Source: Xiphydria camelus (Eukaryota; Arthropoda; Insecta; Hymenoptera; Xiphydriidae). From it: a stretch of 64,000 bases of DNA. Below the pieces are notes generated by a model that saw only the letters and a program-made list of their open reading frames with translations, was not told where the DNA came from and made no database searches. Shown here piece by piece: positions 11,414 to 21,375 of the stretch (the first letter of the stretch is position 1; each line of letters starts with the position of its first letter). Location: assembly GCA_963678675.1 (NCBI GenBank), contig OY783198.1:5709001-5773000 (forward strand). The letters run 5' to 3'. Position numbers and translations under genes: made by a program.

Positions 11414-12555
11414 TCAAGGTAAGAAGTACACCTGAAAAAGGAAAATGCACGTTTATCGTTCCCCCTGGAATTATCCTATAAGTATTCAATTATAGTTGGA
11501 CGGGGCAGAAAAGAGAAGTAGGTAAATAAATATTACCGAATGATCCGTCACGTAATAGCACTTGACGAACTCCCAGGAAGCCACGCAGAGATCATCGCTC
11601 GTTACTACGGCTTTAACCAGAAACAGAAGGAAAAATGCGTTAGCTCCGTTCTCGCGAATTGACTTTTGAACGATTTTCGGACGACTGATAATTACTTTCG
11701 CTCGTGCACTTTTCGAGTACATCCTTAAGCTTAGTTGCCACGTCTTCGGTCAGCATAGCTTCTGCCTGGGCTTGCATCATGTTTATGTTCAACTTTTCGT
11801 TCTTAATCTGAAATTTGGGGATCGATTAGATATTCGTAGAGTCAAGTTAGCTACCGCAGTGCGAAAGCAGAGTTCCACGGTAAAGGGATAGTGCAGGGTA
11901 TGGTGTTATGAGTGACGGTGTTAGAGCGAGACATCAAGACTTACAGCTTTCAGCATTTCGAGAAGGCACTTGTGATAGCACTGCAGTTTCGGGTCTGGTG
12001 GGAATTCCCCGTTATTAGCCGCGTTCAAAACGTCTGATCGTGGAAAACACCATGACGCCGTCGATAATAATTATTAATCAGCACGGAGCGTGCTTTGTAT
12101 CGCTAAATAAATGTAGATCGCACACTTAACGTACCGTCCGATATACCGATTTTCTGAGAGCACGTCCTTCTCATCCCCTTTATCGCGTTTCGGACTTGCG
12201 CTACCGTCATTTTCTGCATAAACACGAGAGATTTGTTAATTCTTCAGATTGACGACTTTCACTTATGTATACGGAGTGAAGGAGTACGTATCAGTGATTA
12301 ATAAACTCTTCTCTTCGTGTACCTACGTTAGGAGTGTTAATTGGAGGAATATTTGTAAAAGTGCTTAAGTTTTATTTTAGAGTCGCAGTAATTATAGTAG
12401 AAATGATGCAAAATAGATTTTTACGCCTCTTTTTTCGCAACAGACTGACTACACCGTTAACAAATAATACAATGTGAAATCTGACTCACACTTTGGACGA
12501 CTTCCAGTTTCGCCAAGAGCACGATTATGGCGACGATGACCATAAGCCCTTTCAT
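11414..12555 (-). CDS. OBP-A: odorant-binding protein, six exons, 143 aa
   Basis: Secreted carrier of small hydrophobic ligands (odorants or pheromones) in sensillum lymph or other extracellular fluid, PBP/GOBP family; this role is family knowledge. Exons (minus strand): 12555-12490, 12213-12135, 12033-11945, 11807-11696, 11604-11537, 11431-11414. All introns are GT..AG (donors include GTGAGT and GTAAGT). Exon 1 encodes only MKG plus a hydrophobic signal peptide (LMVIVAIIVLLA). The mature part has six cysteines spaced C1-X26-C2-X3-C3-X40-C4-X9-C5-X8-C6, with CYHKC around C2-C3 and FVKCYY at C6. The last exon adds only VYFLP and the stop. That tail aligns with the FFFP end of OBP-B, which supports the splice over read-through into a hydrophobic extension. 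It is a tandem duplicate of OBP-B, 1.9 kb upstream. The exact ligand and orthology group are not readable here. Confidence 0.93.
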
Positions 12556-12711
12556 TTTTGGTCCGTTTCGTCGTCGCTTCTTTTGTTGTTGTTGTTGTTT
12601 GTTATTTCTTAATTACCCGAGTTACTTCAATGAATCCGATACTTCCACAACGGAAGCGTATCGCGCGCGGCTACGTTGAACGATCTTCCTCTCTGATTGG
12701 CGCGCTGAGCC

Positions 12712-12718
12712 TTTTATA
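12712..12718 (-). promoter_or_regulatory. TATA box of OBP-A
   Basis: On the minus strand this reads TATAAAA within GGTATAAAAGGCTC, 157 bp upstream of the OBP-A ATG. Transcription would start near 12685 and give a 5' UTR of about 130 bases. The position is inferred from sequence only. Confidence 0.6.
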
Positions 12719-12990
12719 CCGTCCGACCTTAACCTTGCACGCTGTAATTTCGAAAATGATCATCCTCTGCTTCAAATCCCCCGCGAGATTACCAGTTATT
12801 AATTACTTAACACACGTATTAAACGCTACGGTGATTTTCATGATTTGCTCTTCCACTCTTGGCGAGACATATACACGGCGATCGTCGAATTACGCAACGC
12901 TATTTACATACACGGGTGTGCGCCGCTCGACGGAGAGCCTCCTCCTTTATTTCCATCTCTCCTCAGACACGCTCTTCGGGTAATCGATGC

Positions 12991-13295
12991 ACGGAGAAAA
13001 AGGATTAGTGAAAAATCGTGGGAAAGCTCATGAATGTTTACAGTTATCCCAATAACAGGGCTTCTCGAGGTGAAACATCGAAGTTTTTAATAAACCACAG
13101 CGTAATTTTTACAGTTGGTAGTAGTATAAATATCAGTTTATACGGTAATATATTTACCAATTTCCCGTTAATAACGAGTTTATACTGTTATTAATTATAA
13201 AAAGTACGCTGTGTATATTAAAAAAATCAACGTTTCACCTTGAAGAGCCCAGTTACCGGGATTCACTGTAAAAATTACTAATCCTTTTTCTCCGT
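12991..13295 (+). mobile_element. Family E MITE, copy 1, in the OBP spacer
   Basis: About 305 bp, ends CACGGAGAAAAAGGATTAGT and its complement ACTAATCCTTTTTCTCCGTG. The inner motif ACAGGGCTTCTCGAGGTGAA pairs with TTCACCTTGAAGAGCCC. Copy 2, interrupted, is at 52055-52530. Confidence 0.75.
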
Positions 13296-13305
13296 GGGGA
13301 AGGTA

Positions 13306-13747
13306 TACCATGTGAGACTGAACTTACTCACCAGGAAAGGAGTTTCAATCATTATTATCTCATTATTTATGAGCCTGCATCGACATAAAACTTTATTTTA
13401 CACTGAGAAAAAAATGTTCTTGATCGAATTAAACGTGCCTTTGGATAGTCCCAAGAGCATATTTATTCGATTTAAATGAATATCGGTTGGACGCAAATAT
13501 TAGATTATTGAATTAATTAGATGTTATTTGAATCAAATCGATATTCATTTAAATCGAATAAATACGCTCTTGGGACTATCCAAAGGAACGTTTATTTCGA
13601 TCAAGTACATTTTTGTCTCAGTGTAGATAAAAATGTAATCTTCAAAAAAGTATTATACAAGCATGAGAGCCAAAAGCTCATAGATAATGAGATAACAGTG
13701 ATTGAAGTTTCTTTTCTAGCCAGTAAGTTTAGCCTCGTATATATGGT
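13306..13747 (+). mobile_element. Family F MITE, copy 1, split by family C
   Basis: The outer parts, 13306-13400 and 13624-13747, together make one F element. The left motif is GAGACTGAACTTACTCACC and the right motif GCCAGTAAGTTTAGCCTC, with core CTTCAAAAAAGTATTATACA. It was interrupted by family C at a TA. The intact relatives at 34155-34378 and 39105-39315 show the uninterrupted order. Confidence 0.8.
13401..13623 (+). mobile_element. Family C MITE, copy 1, nested in family F
   Basis: 223 bp, TA duplication (13399-13400, 13624-13625), ends CACTGAGAAAAAAATG and its inverse ending TCTCAGTG. Inner inverted motifs are CTTTGGATAGTCCCAAGAGC and its complement GCTCTTGGGACTATCCAAAG. Nearly identical to the copy at 48651-48873, so recently active. 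Confidence 0.85.
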
Positions 13748-14135
13748 AGAAAGAGACAGAAGGGGGCTCTTATCGTTCGAAGTGGCCACACTCGAATTTC
13801 GCTTCTAGTCGCCGAACGAAAGTCCTGCCACACTGATCGAGCGCGAAACTCGTCGAACTCGAAGAAGTCTGGAGGAGTTCGATAGAGTCACGCGTTTGAC
13901 CATCGTGTGGCGGGATTAACTCCCGACGCTCTCCGTCCGTTGCGTGTCTGTGTGATATCTATTGCCGGGTATGGCAACCGTGTTCTTTGTTCGCTCAAAA
14001 TGCCGACGTTTCTCGAAACGCTTGATGTGTGCTATACGATATTTTCTCCTGTGTCGAAAGTAAGATCGATGGAGGAACTGTAATGCAAACTGTAATACGA
14101 ACTGTAAGACTCGTAATTTTTTTTCGGGTGCACTT

Positions 14136-14141
14136 TTTATT
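14136..14141 (-). other. Candidate poly(A) signal of OBP-B
   Basis: AATAAA on the minus strand, about 295 bp past the OBP-B stop codon. It is a canonical hexamer in an AT-rich setting, but hexamers of this kind are common by chance. Confidence 0.35.
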
Positions 14142-14434
14142 TATAGCACGCAAGGTGCAATGTGGTGGAGGCGTTACACAATCAGTGGCAAATAATTAAT
14201 ACGAATTACTCCGTGTCTTTAATCTAAGATCGATTAATCCAAATCATGCTTGATTTAGTCAATTCGATCTTTTCGCGATGCAACATTTATCGGAGGAGGG
14301 AGGGAGTCTTGGTTCTCTCATCTCGGTCGTCTCTCTCGTTCTCCTTCCCACCACCAAATCAGTTGCATCCGTCCGATCCATTTTCGTGATGCATCCCCCG
14401 AGTAGCGTGAGAAAGCGATGACGATCGAGCGGTG

Positions 14435-16018
14435 TTAGGGGAAGAAGAAGACTTCCGAGTCGGTATCCCAGTTGCACTTGACGAAGTGGTAGGCAGTGTC
14501 GCACTCGTCGTTATAATTTTTGTCGTTGGCTGTAAACGGAGAATGACGAATACACTTGTACTCGTATTATATTGATTTTCTTTTTTTTTTTTAGATTAGG
14601 AAAAATAGAACAATCTTAATTTACGTGCATCTATATCTATCACCTCTACGATAAACTGTTTAATTGTGGGCGGAAGTCGCCTGAGTTGTCTTTAGTGAAT
14701 TATTAGGCGCATCCGATAATTGGCCGCATCCTGCGGATAATGAGATGCTCGTTAAGCGTATGACCACGGCTGACCGACGTCTCGTTAAACAAGCGTTAGA
14801 AAATTCAATGTAATATGCTTTTATAATGTACTGTTCAATTTTGAATATTTTTTTAACGCTTGTACAGTCGATGCCTCTCGTATTTCTCTCAATTATTAAA
14901 TCGATCGCTTTTAACATGTCATTCGTTGATCTTACTCAGCGCATCGCAAGTTTTCGCAGCCGCCTTAACCCGATCTTGCATCTCGACCGGCATCATCAAT
15001 TCTATCTGCTTCAGCAGCATATCCATGTCCACCTTTCCGTCGCGAAGCTGCGGGAAAGCGCAAAAGTTATTTCGCTATCGCGGTCCGTGCAACTTTTTCT
15101 GAATACCCTGACGTCTATATAGCCGGGGGATCATTAGGATGATTCAGGGGTAAATCCCCGGGGTGGAATTACCGTTCTTATCTTGTTCATGATGCACTTG
15201 AGGTAGCACTTAAATTTCGGATCCTCCGGGAACTGGCCCTTCTGCATCCCATCGAGCACGGCTGTCCGGCGGGGACATTATTTTTGATTAGTTTCGTCGT
15301 TACGTCGCGGTGCTTCCAGCGCGCAATGGTCCGCTTATATTCTCAAGGCGCTCGCGAAATTTTAACAAGTCGGCGATCCCTTTATCAGGGGCGAGAGAAT
15401 GATTAATTAATTACCGCTCACCCGTGTCCACCCCGAGCTTCGGCTGGCACACGCTTCGAAAACCCTTGGCCGCGTTCATCATCTGCTCCATCGTCATGGC
15501 CTGAAATCAAAAATGAAGATCTTTCCATTTTTTTCTTCGTCTATTTGAAGGGTAGGTATAAGTGGAATAAAGAAAGAGAAATATCCGCCTTTAAAAAATA
15601 CAGATTTTTTCTATTTATTTCTTTTAACGATTACAGAAGATTCGAGTTATTCAAGATTTCAAAGAGAAGACAAATTAGTTGGATCTGTTAAAGATTACTT
15701 GCGAGACCGCAAAAGTAATTATTTAATATATTTGCACAAATTAAGTCTTTCTTCGTACTGATTAAATATTTTTTCCTTACAATGTGAAATATTATTCCAC
15801 GTAATTGTAAGGAAGAAATATTTAGTCGGTGTTATTAAAAAGTTTAATCGATGTAAACAAATAACTATAATACTTTCGACCCCGCAAGTAATTTTTAGCA
15901 GATCTGATTAATTTTCTTCTCTCTGTAGGAATATAAATCAAAATATATTACTCACGCATTCCGCGTAGCCCCAAAGAGCGCACAGGCCCAGAATACTCGC
16001 AATAACAAGTTTGACCAT
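14435..16018 (-). CDS. OBP-B: odorant-binding protein, five exons, 145 aa
   Basis: Same family and inferred role as OBP-A. Exons (minus strand): 16018-15956, 15500-15422, 15261-15173, 15047-14936, 14529-14435. Introns are GT..AG. Exon 1 encodes the signal peptide (MVKLVIASILGLCALWGYAEC). The mature protein has six cysteines spaced C1-X26-C2-X3-C3-X40-C4-X12-C5-X8-C6, with CYLKC around C2-C3 and FVKC at C6, and ends in EVFFFP. Exons 2, 3 and 4 are 79, 89 and 112 bp, exactly as in OBP-A and in the same phases (1, 0, 1). By hand count about 30 of 93 residues in those exons match OBP-A, so the duplication is old. The last exon carries everything after C4 without the extra intron seen in OBP-A. 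Intron 1 holds a family J transposon remnant. Confidence 0.94.
15664..15930. mobile_element. Family J MITE remnant in intron 1 of OBP-B
   Basis: Shows the pair TTAGTTGGATCTG...AAGTAATT and AAGTAATTTTTAGCAGATCTG, with a central CCTTACAAT motif. The better-kept copy is at 60980-61234. It lies wholly within the 455 bp intron 15501-15955. Confidence 0.6.
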
Positions 16019-16155
16019 CTCTCTCCTTTTTCAAATCCCCGACGATGTCGATTATTGATCCAGCCGTCCAAAGTCTGTCGCCGTCAAGATCCAAGCTGAC
16101 GAATTACCAGACGTGCTCCAAATCGCAAACTTCCCGCTCCGCGCGATACGCCGCT

Positions 16156-16162
16156 CTTTATA
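16156..16162 (-). promoter_or_regulatory. TATA box of OBP-B
   Basis: The minus strand reads TATAAAG within ATGTATAAAGAGCGG, about 138 bp upstream of the OBP-B ATG. The placement is comparable with that in OBP-A and implies a start near 16128 and a short unspliced 5' UTR. Confidence 0.55.
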
Positions 16163-16550
16163 CATAAAGAAACGCGCCATCTTCTTCCGTCAATCGCCTC
16201 GTTAACGATTAATGGCATACAATTTTCTCGTCGATTCCTACGTTTTTTTCCGCGCTCCTCCCGCCGCGGCGGAAGCCCTGTATGCAACAGGCCGCTTGCA
16301 CGACTTTGCATAATAGATAACGACCACTGCGAGATGGAGAGCGATCCGAGCAATCGTCGTGTTTCGGGGTGGACGAGTCTTGTCCGAGCGGTAATTCGGG
16401 GTGTTCGACGGAGTGGACGCTTCCGAGTGGAAGTGTAGACGTGTATTTATCCGTAAGGCAAGCTCACGATTGACAGGCGATTATACGGATGTCTATAAAA
16501 TTGCTCATGCCAGAAGACGCTGATCAGAGCTCGCTTCGCTGGTGTTGTTA

Positions 16551-16924
16551 CAGTCGAACCTCGATTATTCAAACTAATAGGGACCAGATCACGTTCGTGT
16601 AATCAAAATTCGGATAATCGAAGAAGTAGTGTGAGACTGAACAACTTAGAGAGCATGAATTTTACATTAAAACACTCTTATTCACTTAACAAACATAAGA
16701 TCACTAGATATTAGAATATAATTAACAAACAATATAGTTATAGGTTTTTAATCAATCACATAAGTTTGAAGTAATCGTACATCTTTGGCTGCCATTTCTG
16801 GAGAATCAGCCATACTGATTGTTTAAAAAAGGGGATATCGTAGTTGTATTTAAAAAGTGACGCAATTTAAAAAATTCTAATTTAGTTCAGATAATTTACG
16901 ATTCGAATAATCGAGGTTCGACTG
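16551..16924 (-). mobile_element. pogo/Tigger-like non-autonomous element
   Basis: 374 bp flanked by TA (16549-16550, 16925-16926). The ends CAGTCGAACCTCGATTATTC and its inverse CGAATAATCGAGGTTCGACTG are of the pogo/Tigger type (resemblance from family knowledge). A 21-codon minus-strand frame at 16748-16813 (MADSPEMAAKDVRLLQTYVI, then D) may be the last trace of a transposase C-terminus, but it is too short to prove this. Confidence 0.7.
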
Positions 16925-16929
16925 TACTG

Positions 16930-18458
16930 AAAAAAAATTGTAGCGCAATCTTCAACGTTTTATTGGACCAAAAGAAATTTAACGCGGCGCGCTCGTTATG
17001 ACGACTGTTTCGAGGGGGAATTTTATTTCTCCCTTTCCCCCCAATTTTCCCTCCGCCCCCGTCTCATTCATCGAACGGCCCGAAGTCAAAGCACTTCGCT
17101 ACCTTTTGTTATCGCGTTTTGCTTAACGGACGTCGTTGTACTTATTAGCGTCTCGCGAAACCAATAAACACTTTCCGCGACGCAGGTATTCCAATCTCAT
17201 TGCGGGAGACAAAAGGAGGCCTTTCAGGATTCCTTTGTCGAAGCCGATTCCTCCCCTCTCGTCGTGCTCCGCGCGCGTATTCCTCCTCTCGAGTTTTTGG
17301 CTCCGCTCGGCGACGCAATTGCGTTCCTTCGAATCGCCGGTTCTCCTCCCGGACACCCTAATCACTCCGCGGGCCACTTGAACTCGAGTCGGGGATAAAT
17401 TCTATCGATCGGAACTACCGCGCGTGGTGCTTCTTCGCTTCGCCTTTTTGACGCAGCCTCCTCGCGGAGCTTCTCGTTTCTCTCATTTTCTCCCTCCTCT
17501 TCCTCGCTCTTTCTCTCTCTTGCACCGCCGGCGATCCTCCTCTTCGAGCGGCGCTAATGTCAAACCCTTGTATCTTGAGAGGCGCCCTTAGGACCATCTG
17601 GCCAGAACCCACCGTCGCCCGCTGCCACGGGCCTCTCTGCTCCTTCTTCCCCTCGGTGTTCGCCCATTAGTTCGAGGAGCACTCCGAGAAATGTCGATAA
17701 TTACATTTTTTCCTGCGTGATTAATTTCGCCCGATCCCCGTGCGCGCGCGCACGCGGCGAATGCGTAGGGGGTGCATTTCGGTTCTTCCGGGTCGTTAAG
17801 AAAAATTATTTCGCCCTTCTATTTGATAAAATCGACGGTTAAGCAATTCTCTCTTGAAAATATTGGAATTTAGAGGTCGGCGACAGTCGAATGTGCATTT
17901 CCTGAAGCCACTAAATTTTTTTACCATGCACTGAGAAAAATAACTTTCGTTATGATCTCCAGGATTTTGGTTAGATCGACCAAGTGATTTTTCTCACAAT
18001 CAGTGTGTGTGTATCGTATTATTCGTATACACCTATCATGCATCCTCATAACAAGAAAAAACGGATGATTGGACATAGGTAAGGATGAATTATTTGTTCT
18101 TCCTCTACGAGAAGCTTTCTTTTTTTCCGTTTTTTCTCGAGGTGGAAGAAAGGAGGAGGGGGAATAGTACATTCGCGCGAGAAACAAGAACGGGTTTCAA
18201 AGCCGGCATGAGACTGACGCGACCTCCTTAAGCCGCTCTCGCTAATGAATTGCCTTTAATTAGCAACAACATCGGACGACTCCTTGCGTGCGCCCGCGCG
18301 CGCACACGTACAAACGGCGATATCTAATTGCGATCAAGGCACGAGCATCTCTCCCGAAGTCGTCATACAACGCGGTAGTTAGGGGGAGGCGCAGCGGATG
18401 GGTTCCTTCCTGGTTTTTTTTCTCCCAGGATGACTCACAAAAGCCGCGGCGCTCTAAA
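16930..18458. other. Gene-poor CpG-rich stretch
   Basis: No gene supported. At 17931-18005 there is a tiny remnant with CACTGAGAAAAATAAC at one end and TTTTTCTCACAATCAGTG at the other, the terminal motif shared by families C, D and G. Confidence 0.45.
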
Positions 18459-18625
18459 GCCTAGTTCAGACACGGCTAGTAATTTAGTCGAGTAGCGAGT
18501 AATTTAGTCGAGTAGCGAGTGATTTAGTCGAGTAGCGAGTAATTTAGTCGAGTAGCGAGTATCCACTGATCAATAATCGTTCGGACCAGTTTAGTTGAGT
18601 TCAGCGTTAAGAGTGGTATCTCAAA

Positions 18626-18742
18626 ATGGGCAAGCAAAGACGTCGTACGGAATTAAATAACGTTATAAAAAATGTTATAAATATTATTTTGAAAGAGATT
18701 GAAGAAGAAATATTCAGCAAAGCGACGCCCTTTTGTACTTAA
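18626..18742 (+). CDS. Short ORF, 38 aa, inside the 2.1 kb transposon
   Basis: MGKQRRRTELNNVIKNVINI followed by a helical, acidic stretch ILKEIEEEIF and a stop. It lies 65 bp inside the tandem left-end repeats. The position and the basic start suggest the N-terminus of an element-encoded protein cut short by decay or splicing. No family can be assigned. Confidence 0.3.
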   Translation: MGKQRRRTELNNVIKNVINIILKEIEEEIFSKATPFCT

Positions 18743-19521
18743 TTCGGAACATATAGAATAATACAGGGTGTTCCAATAAAATACGTTATGTATTATAAGC
18801 GTGACTTAGCTCAAAGATTATTTTATTGTATTAGTATACTGGGAATACAAGGAAGATGCTTTCTTTATAACTGCTAAAACCCGAATGAATCCTCGCACAG
18901 CGTCATCCAGGGCCCGGAGGGCCTGGTCTCCCCCTCGACCCAACGCTATCGCCATCATATAAACATCCTTCGAGCGAGGGGTGTCAGGAATACTTTGACG
19001 GCATTCCCATCGACTCCTTCAAGAAATATTCCTCACACTATGACATATGTATGGCAAATGCGAAACTGCAACGTCTTCGTTGTAGTTTTTTTTATGTCAC
19101 TGTATACCAAACCAATATCGGGTTAAAATAATTGCTATATATAGCCGTTTATTTTGAAAGTGGCCTAAGTCCATTTGTTAATTATTTCCTGTTGCCAGTA
19201 GTTACATGTACAACTTAAAGTTAAGTATATTCAGAATAAATACGGTAATATTTTGGGGTACATAAGTTTTCGGAGTTACTTCAATAATTAAAACCATCAC
19301 TTCGAAAGTGGCCTAAGACCAATCAATTATTGATAATGTCCAAGGCAGTGATGGAGGTAATTCTAATTAATTAGTATTTAACAAGTTAACTTCATTTTTT
19401 GACAATTGCTTTAGTTGAATAATCAGTACGTTTCATTAATCCAGTTAAGAAAAATGTACGCAATACACATACAATTAAATATAAAACTTAAAATTTAATA
19501 GTAAATTTTATAAATTATTTC

Positions 19522-19887
19522 CCCACGGGGAAGAATAAAACGACAAGACCATTTAGTTCAGATAGTGAAGAGTAATTAGTAACTAATGATTTCAAGGAAA
19601 ATCGAAAAAGGAAGAGAATTATAGAACAATATTCCTCGTCAGGAGATGAAGATATAGATAACAATGGAGAAAAGATTGATGAAACATACATCCAAAAAGT
19701 ACGAAAAATTGAACGGAATACAGGAAAAAGATATAATATTATACACTCAAACTGCAAACATGATTTCTTCAAATCCCTTTCACATACCGCTCGAGTTGCC
19801 GCACGAAACGCCGTGGCGACTGAGAGCCATCTCTCGAATGGAAATGATACCCAAAAACCATTTTTTTTACATTCCTTTGCAATTTAA
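19522..19887 (+). pseudogene. Decayed element-encoded reading frame
   Basis: A protein-like frame with one in-frame stop (TAA at 19573-19575). The first part is PTGKNKTTRPFSSDSEE, the second runs from LVTNDFKENRKRKRIIEQYS through DEDIDNNGEK to SFAI and ends at 19885-19887. Charged, Ser/Asp-rich and Lys/Arg-rich segments resemble the disordered N-terminal part of many transposon proteins. It lies in AT-rich DNA inside the 2.1 kb element, unlike the surrounding GC-rich sequence. Confidence 0.4.
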
Positions 19888-20768
19888 TTAGACCGTTTAT
19901 AACGTTTTATGAATTTATTTTGAGATAGAGCTTTCACGCAATGCGAAGAACATGGCGCCATCGCATACGCAACGATATATCGTCGTCTGGCACTAAAAGA
20001 GTTAAATCAGTCGAATTACACAACGCGGCGATATGACTGAGATCGAAAGTAACTTCAAGTTAAAGGACTTGTACTTGATTACACTATGTACGTTAACGTT
20101 CCGCGATACCGGATTGACTCGATGATGATTGGTAGTACAACGCGGTTTATCCCTGGCCATCGATTGAATTCGACATTCCTCCCTTTAAACCGGCTCGGCA
20201 TTCGCGTACATGCAGTGCCCCGTCGAGTGGGCCCATTCGAGTAAATGGGTATTGCGAAAAACGGCCCGCGACGATCCGTACCGTAATTACCTCCCGAAAA
20301 AGGTCGAACCGTGGTAGGGGACTCTACTCGACCGTCAAAATAGAATCAGATGGATCCAGTTGACTAAACTACTATACTAAACTACTCTACTAAATTTTAC
20401 TGTCCGCACGCACTAAATTACTAAATTACTCGCTACTCGACTAAATTACTAGCCGTGTCTGAACTAGGCATAAAATCTTACTCTACTAATTTTTACTGTC
20501 CGCACACACTAAATTACTAAATTACTCGCTACTCGACTAAATTACTAGCCGTGTCTGAACTAGCCTTAACGGGTGACCCGTGGCAAGAGCCCCTCACGAT
20601 CCTCCCCTCCCTCGTCGCATCGAACTCGACAAAGTTTCGCCGCGCGGTGATCCCGACGGCGCGCGGGGAATTATAGGTTGGCGGTACGAGCCATTGACGC
20701 CGACAAATATCCGATTAAGAACGGAGGAACGAACTGTTCGTCCGCGGCATTTAATCGTCGAGAGCGCG

Positions 20769-20786
20769 CCCCCCCCCCCCCCCCCC
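20769..20786 (+). repeat. Poly-C tract
   Basis: A run of about 18 cytosines. Another of about 11 is at 37012-37022. Simple-sequence tracts with no gene assigned. Confidence 0.8.
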
Positions 20787-21084
20787 ACCTCCCGGCAACC
20801 CTTTGTCATGGTAATTAGCCTTTAATTAAGCGCCCAGACTCGGCGAAAGTGAATTAGTTCCGCGTTCCGGTTATGAAGAACCGATGCAAAATTCATTCGG
20901 AGGGAGAAACGGACGGCGCTTTGCCCTCTTCCGGTTCGAGTCGCGTAGTGAGAAGGGTGTGGGGAGGTTGGGGAGGAGCGTAGTGCAGGTGACGTTCCCG
21001 CGATCTGAACGCGATGGGATCTTAACCCCTCTGAAAGGAATCTTCTTATATGGTAGTCCCTTATTAAATAGCGGTATATCCGTA

Positions 21085-21240
21085 ATAGCGGGGTCGCACA
21101 AGTAATTATTTATTTATATTAATAACATTTTTTGTATATCTTTTTGATATCCCTTCCTTACAATCGTGTGGAATACATAGTATGTGATTGCGAGAAAGAA
21201 ATATAAGATTATATATTATATTATATTATTTTACAGACCA
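21085..21240 (+). mobile_element. Family J fragment
   Basis: GGGTCGCACAAGTAATTATT and the following ATATCCCTTCCTTACAAT match the family J copies at 61020-61095 and 15700-15790. The outer ends are lost. Confidence 0.5.
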
Positions 21241-21375
21241 TTGATAAATGCTTCTTTCACTTTCTCGAAGTGTTTTTACGAGTCAATTGAATGGCATGGA
21301 AAATACAATTTTCGCTGTGTAAAAACTGGAAGAGTCAAAGAATTTTGAAAAAACAAAATTTGCGGCAACCCTGTG
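21236..21375 (+). repeat. Dispersed repeat K, copy 1
   Basis: Shares CAGACCATTGATAAATGCTTC and, near its end, AAATTTGCGGCAACCCTG with 36625-36768. A shorter trace (CAAAATTCGTTGCAACCCT) is at 57785-57850. The nature of the repeat is unknown. Confidence 0.5.

Larger units (their letters stand above)
18459..20564 (+). mobile_element. 2.1 kb DNA transposon with tandem terminal repeats
   Basis: The left end CTAGTTCAGACACGGCTAG (from about 18461) is matched by its inverse CTAGCCGTGTCTGAACTAG at the right (to about 20564). Just inside the left end, AATTTAGTCGAGTAGCGAGT is repeated four times (18481-18560). The right end holds the inverse motif and is itself duplicated (about 20384-20467 and 20480-20564). 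GCC on both outer flanks could be a 3-bp target duplication, as in PIF/Harbinger elements, though the palindromic ends make the border ambiguous. It contains the decayed frames described next, and no intact transposase. Confidence 0.75.

Noticed and set aside
11486..11610. OBP-A read-through ending in a hydrophobic extension after VTDHS
   Set aside because: Good donor and acceptor sites remove it, and the spliced tail VYFLP matches the OBP-B tail.
11414..16018. Identification of the OBPs as the fire ant social-locus gene Gp-9
   Set aside because: Only the general OBP cysteine pattern is shared. The cysteine context and the FLP/FFP tails do not suggest that gene, so no symbol is given.
18481..18560. 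CRISPR-like array of four 20-bp repeats
   Set aside because: The units are contiguous without spacers and belong to a transposon end in a eukaryotic context.
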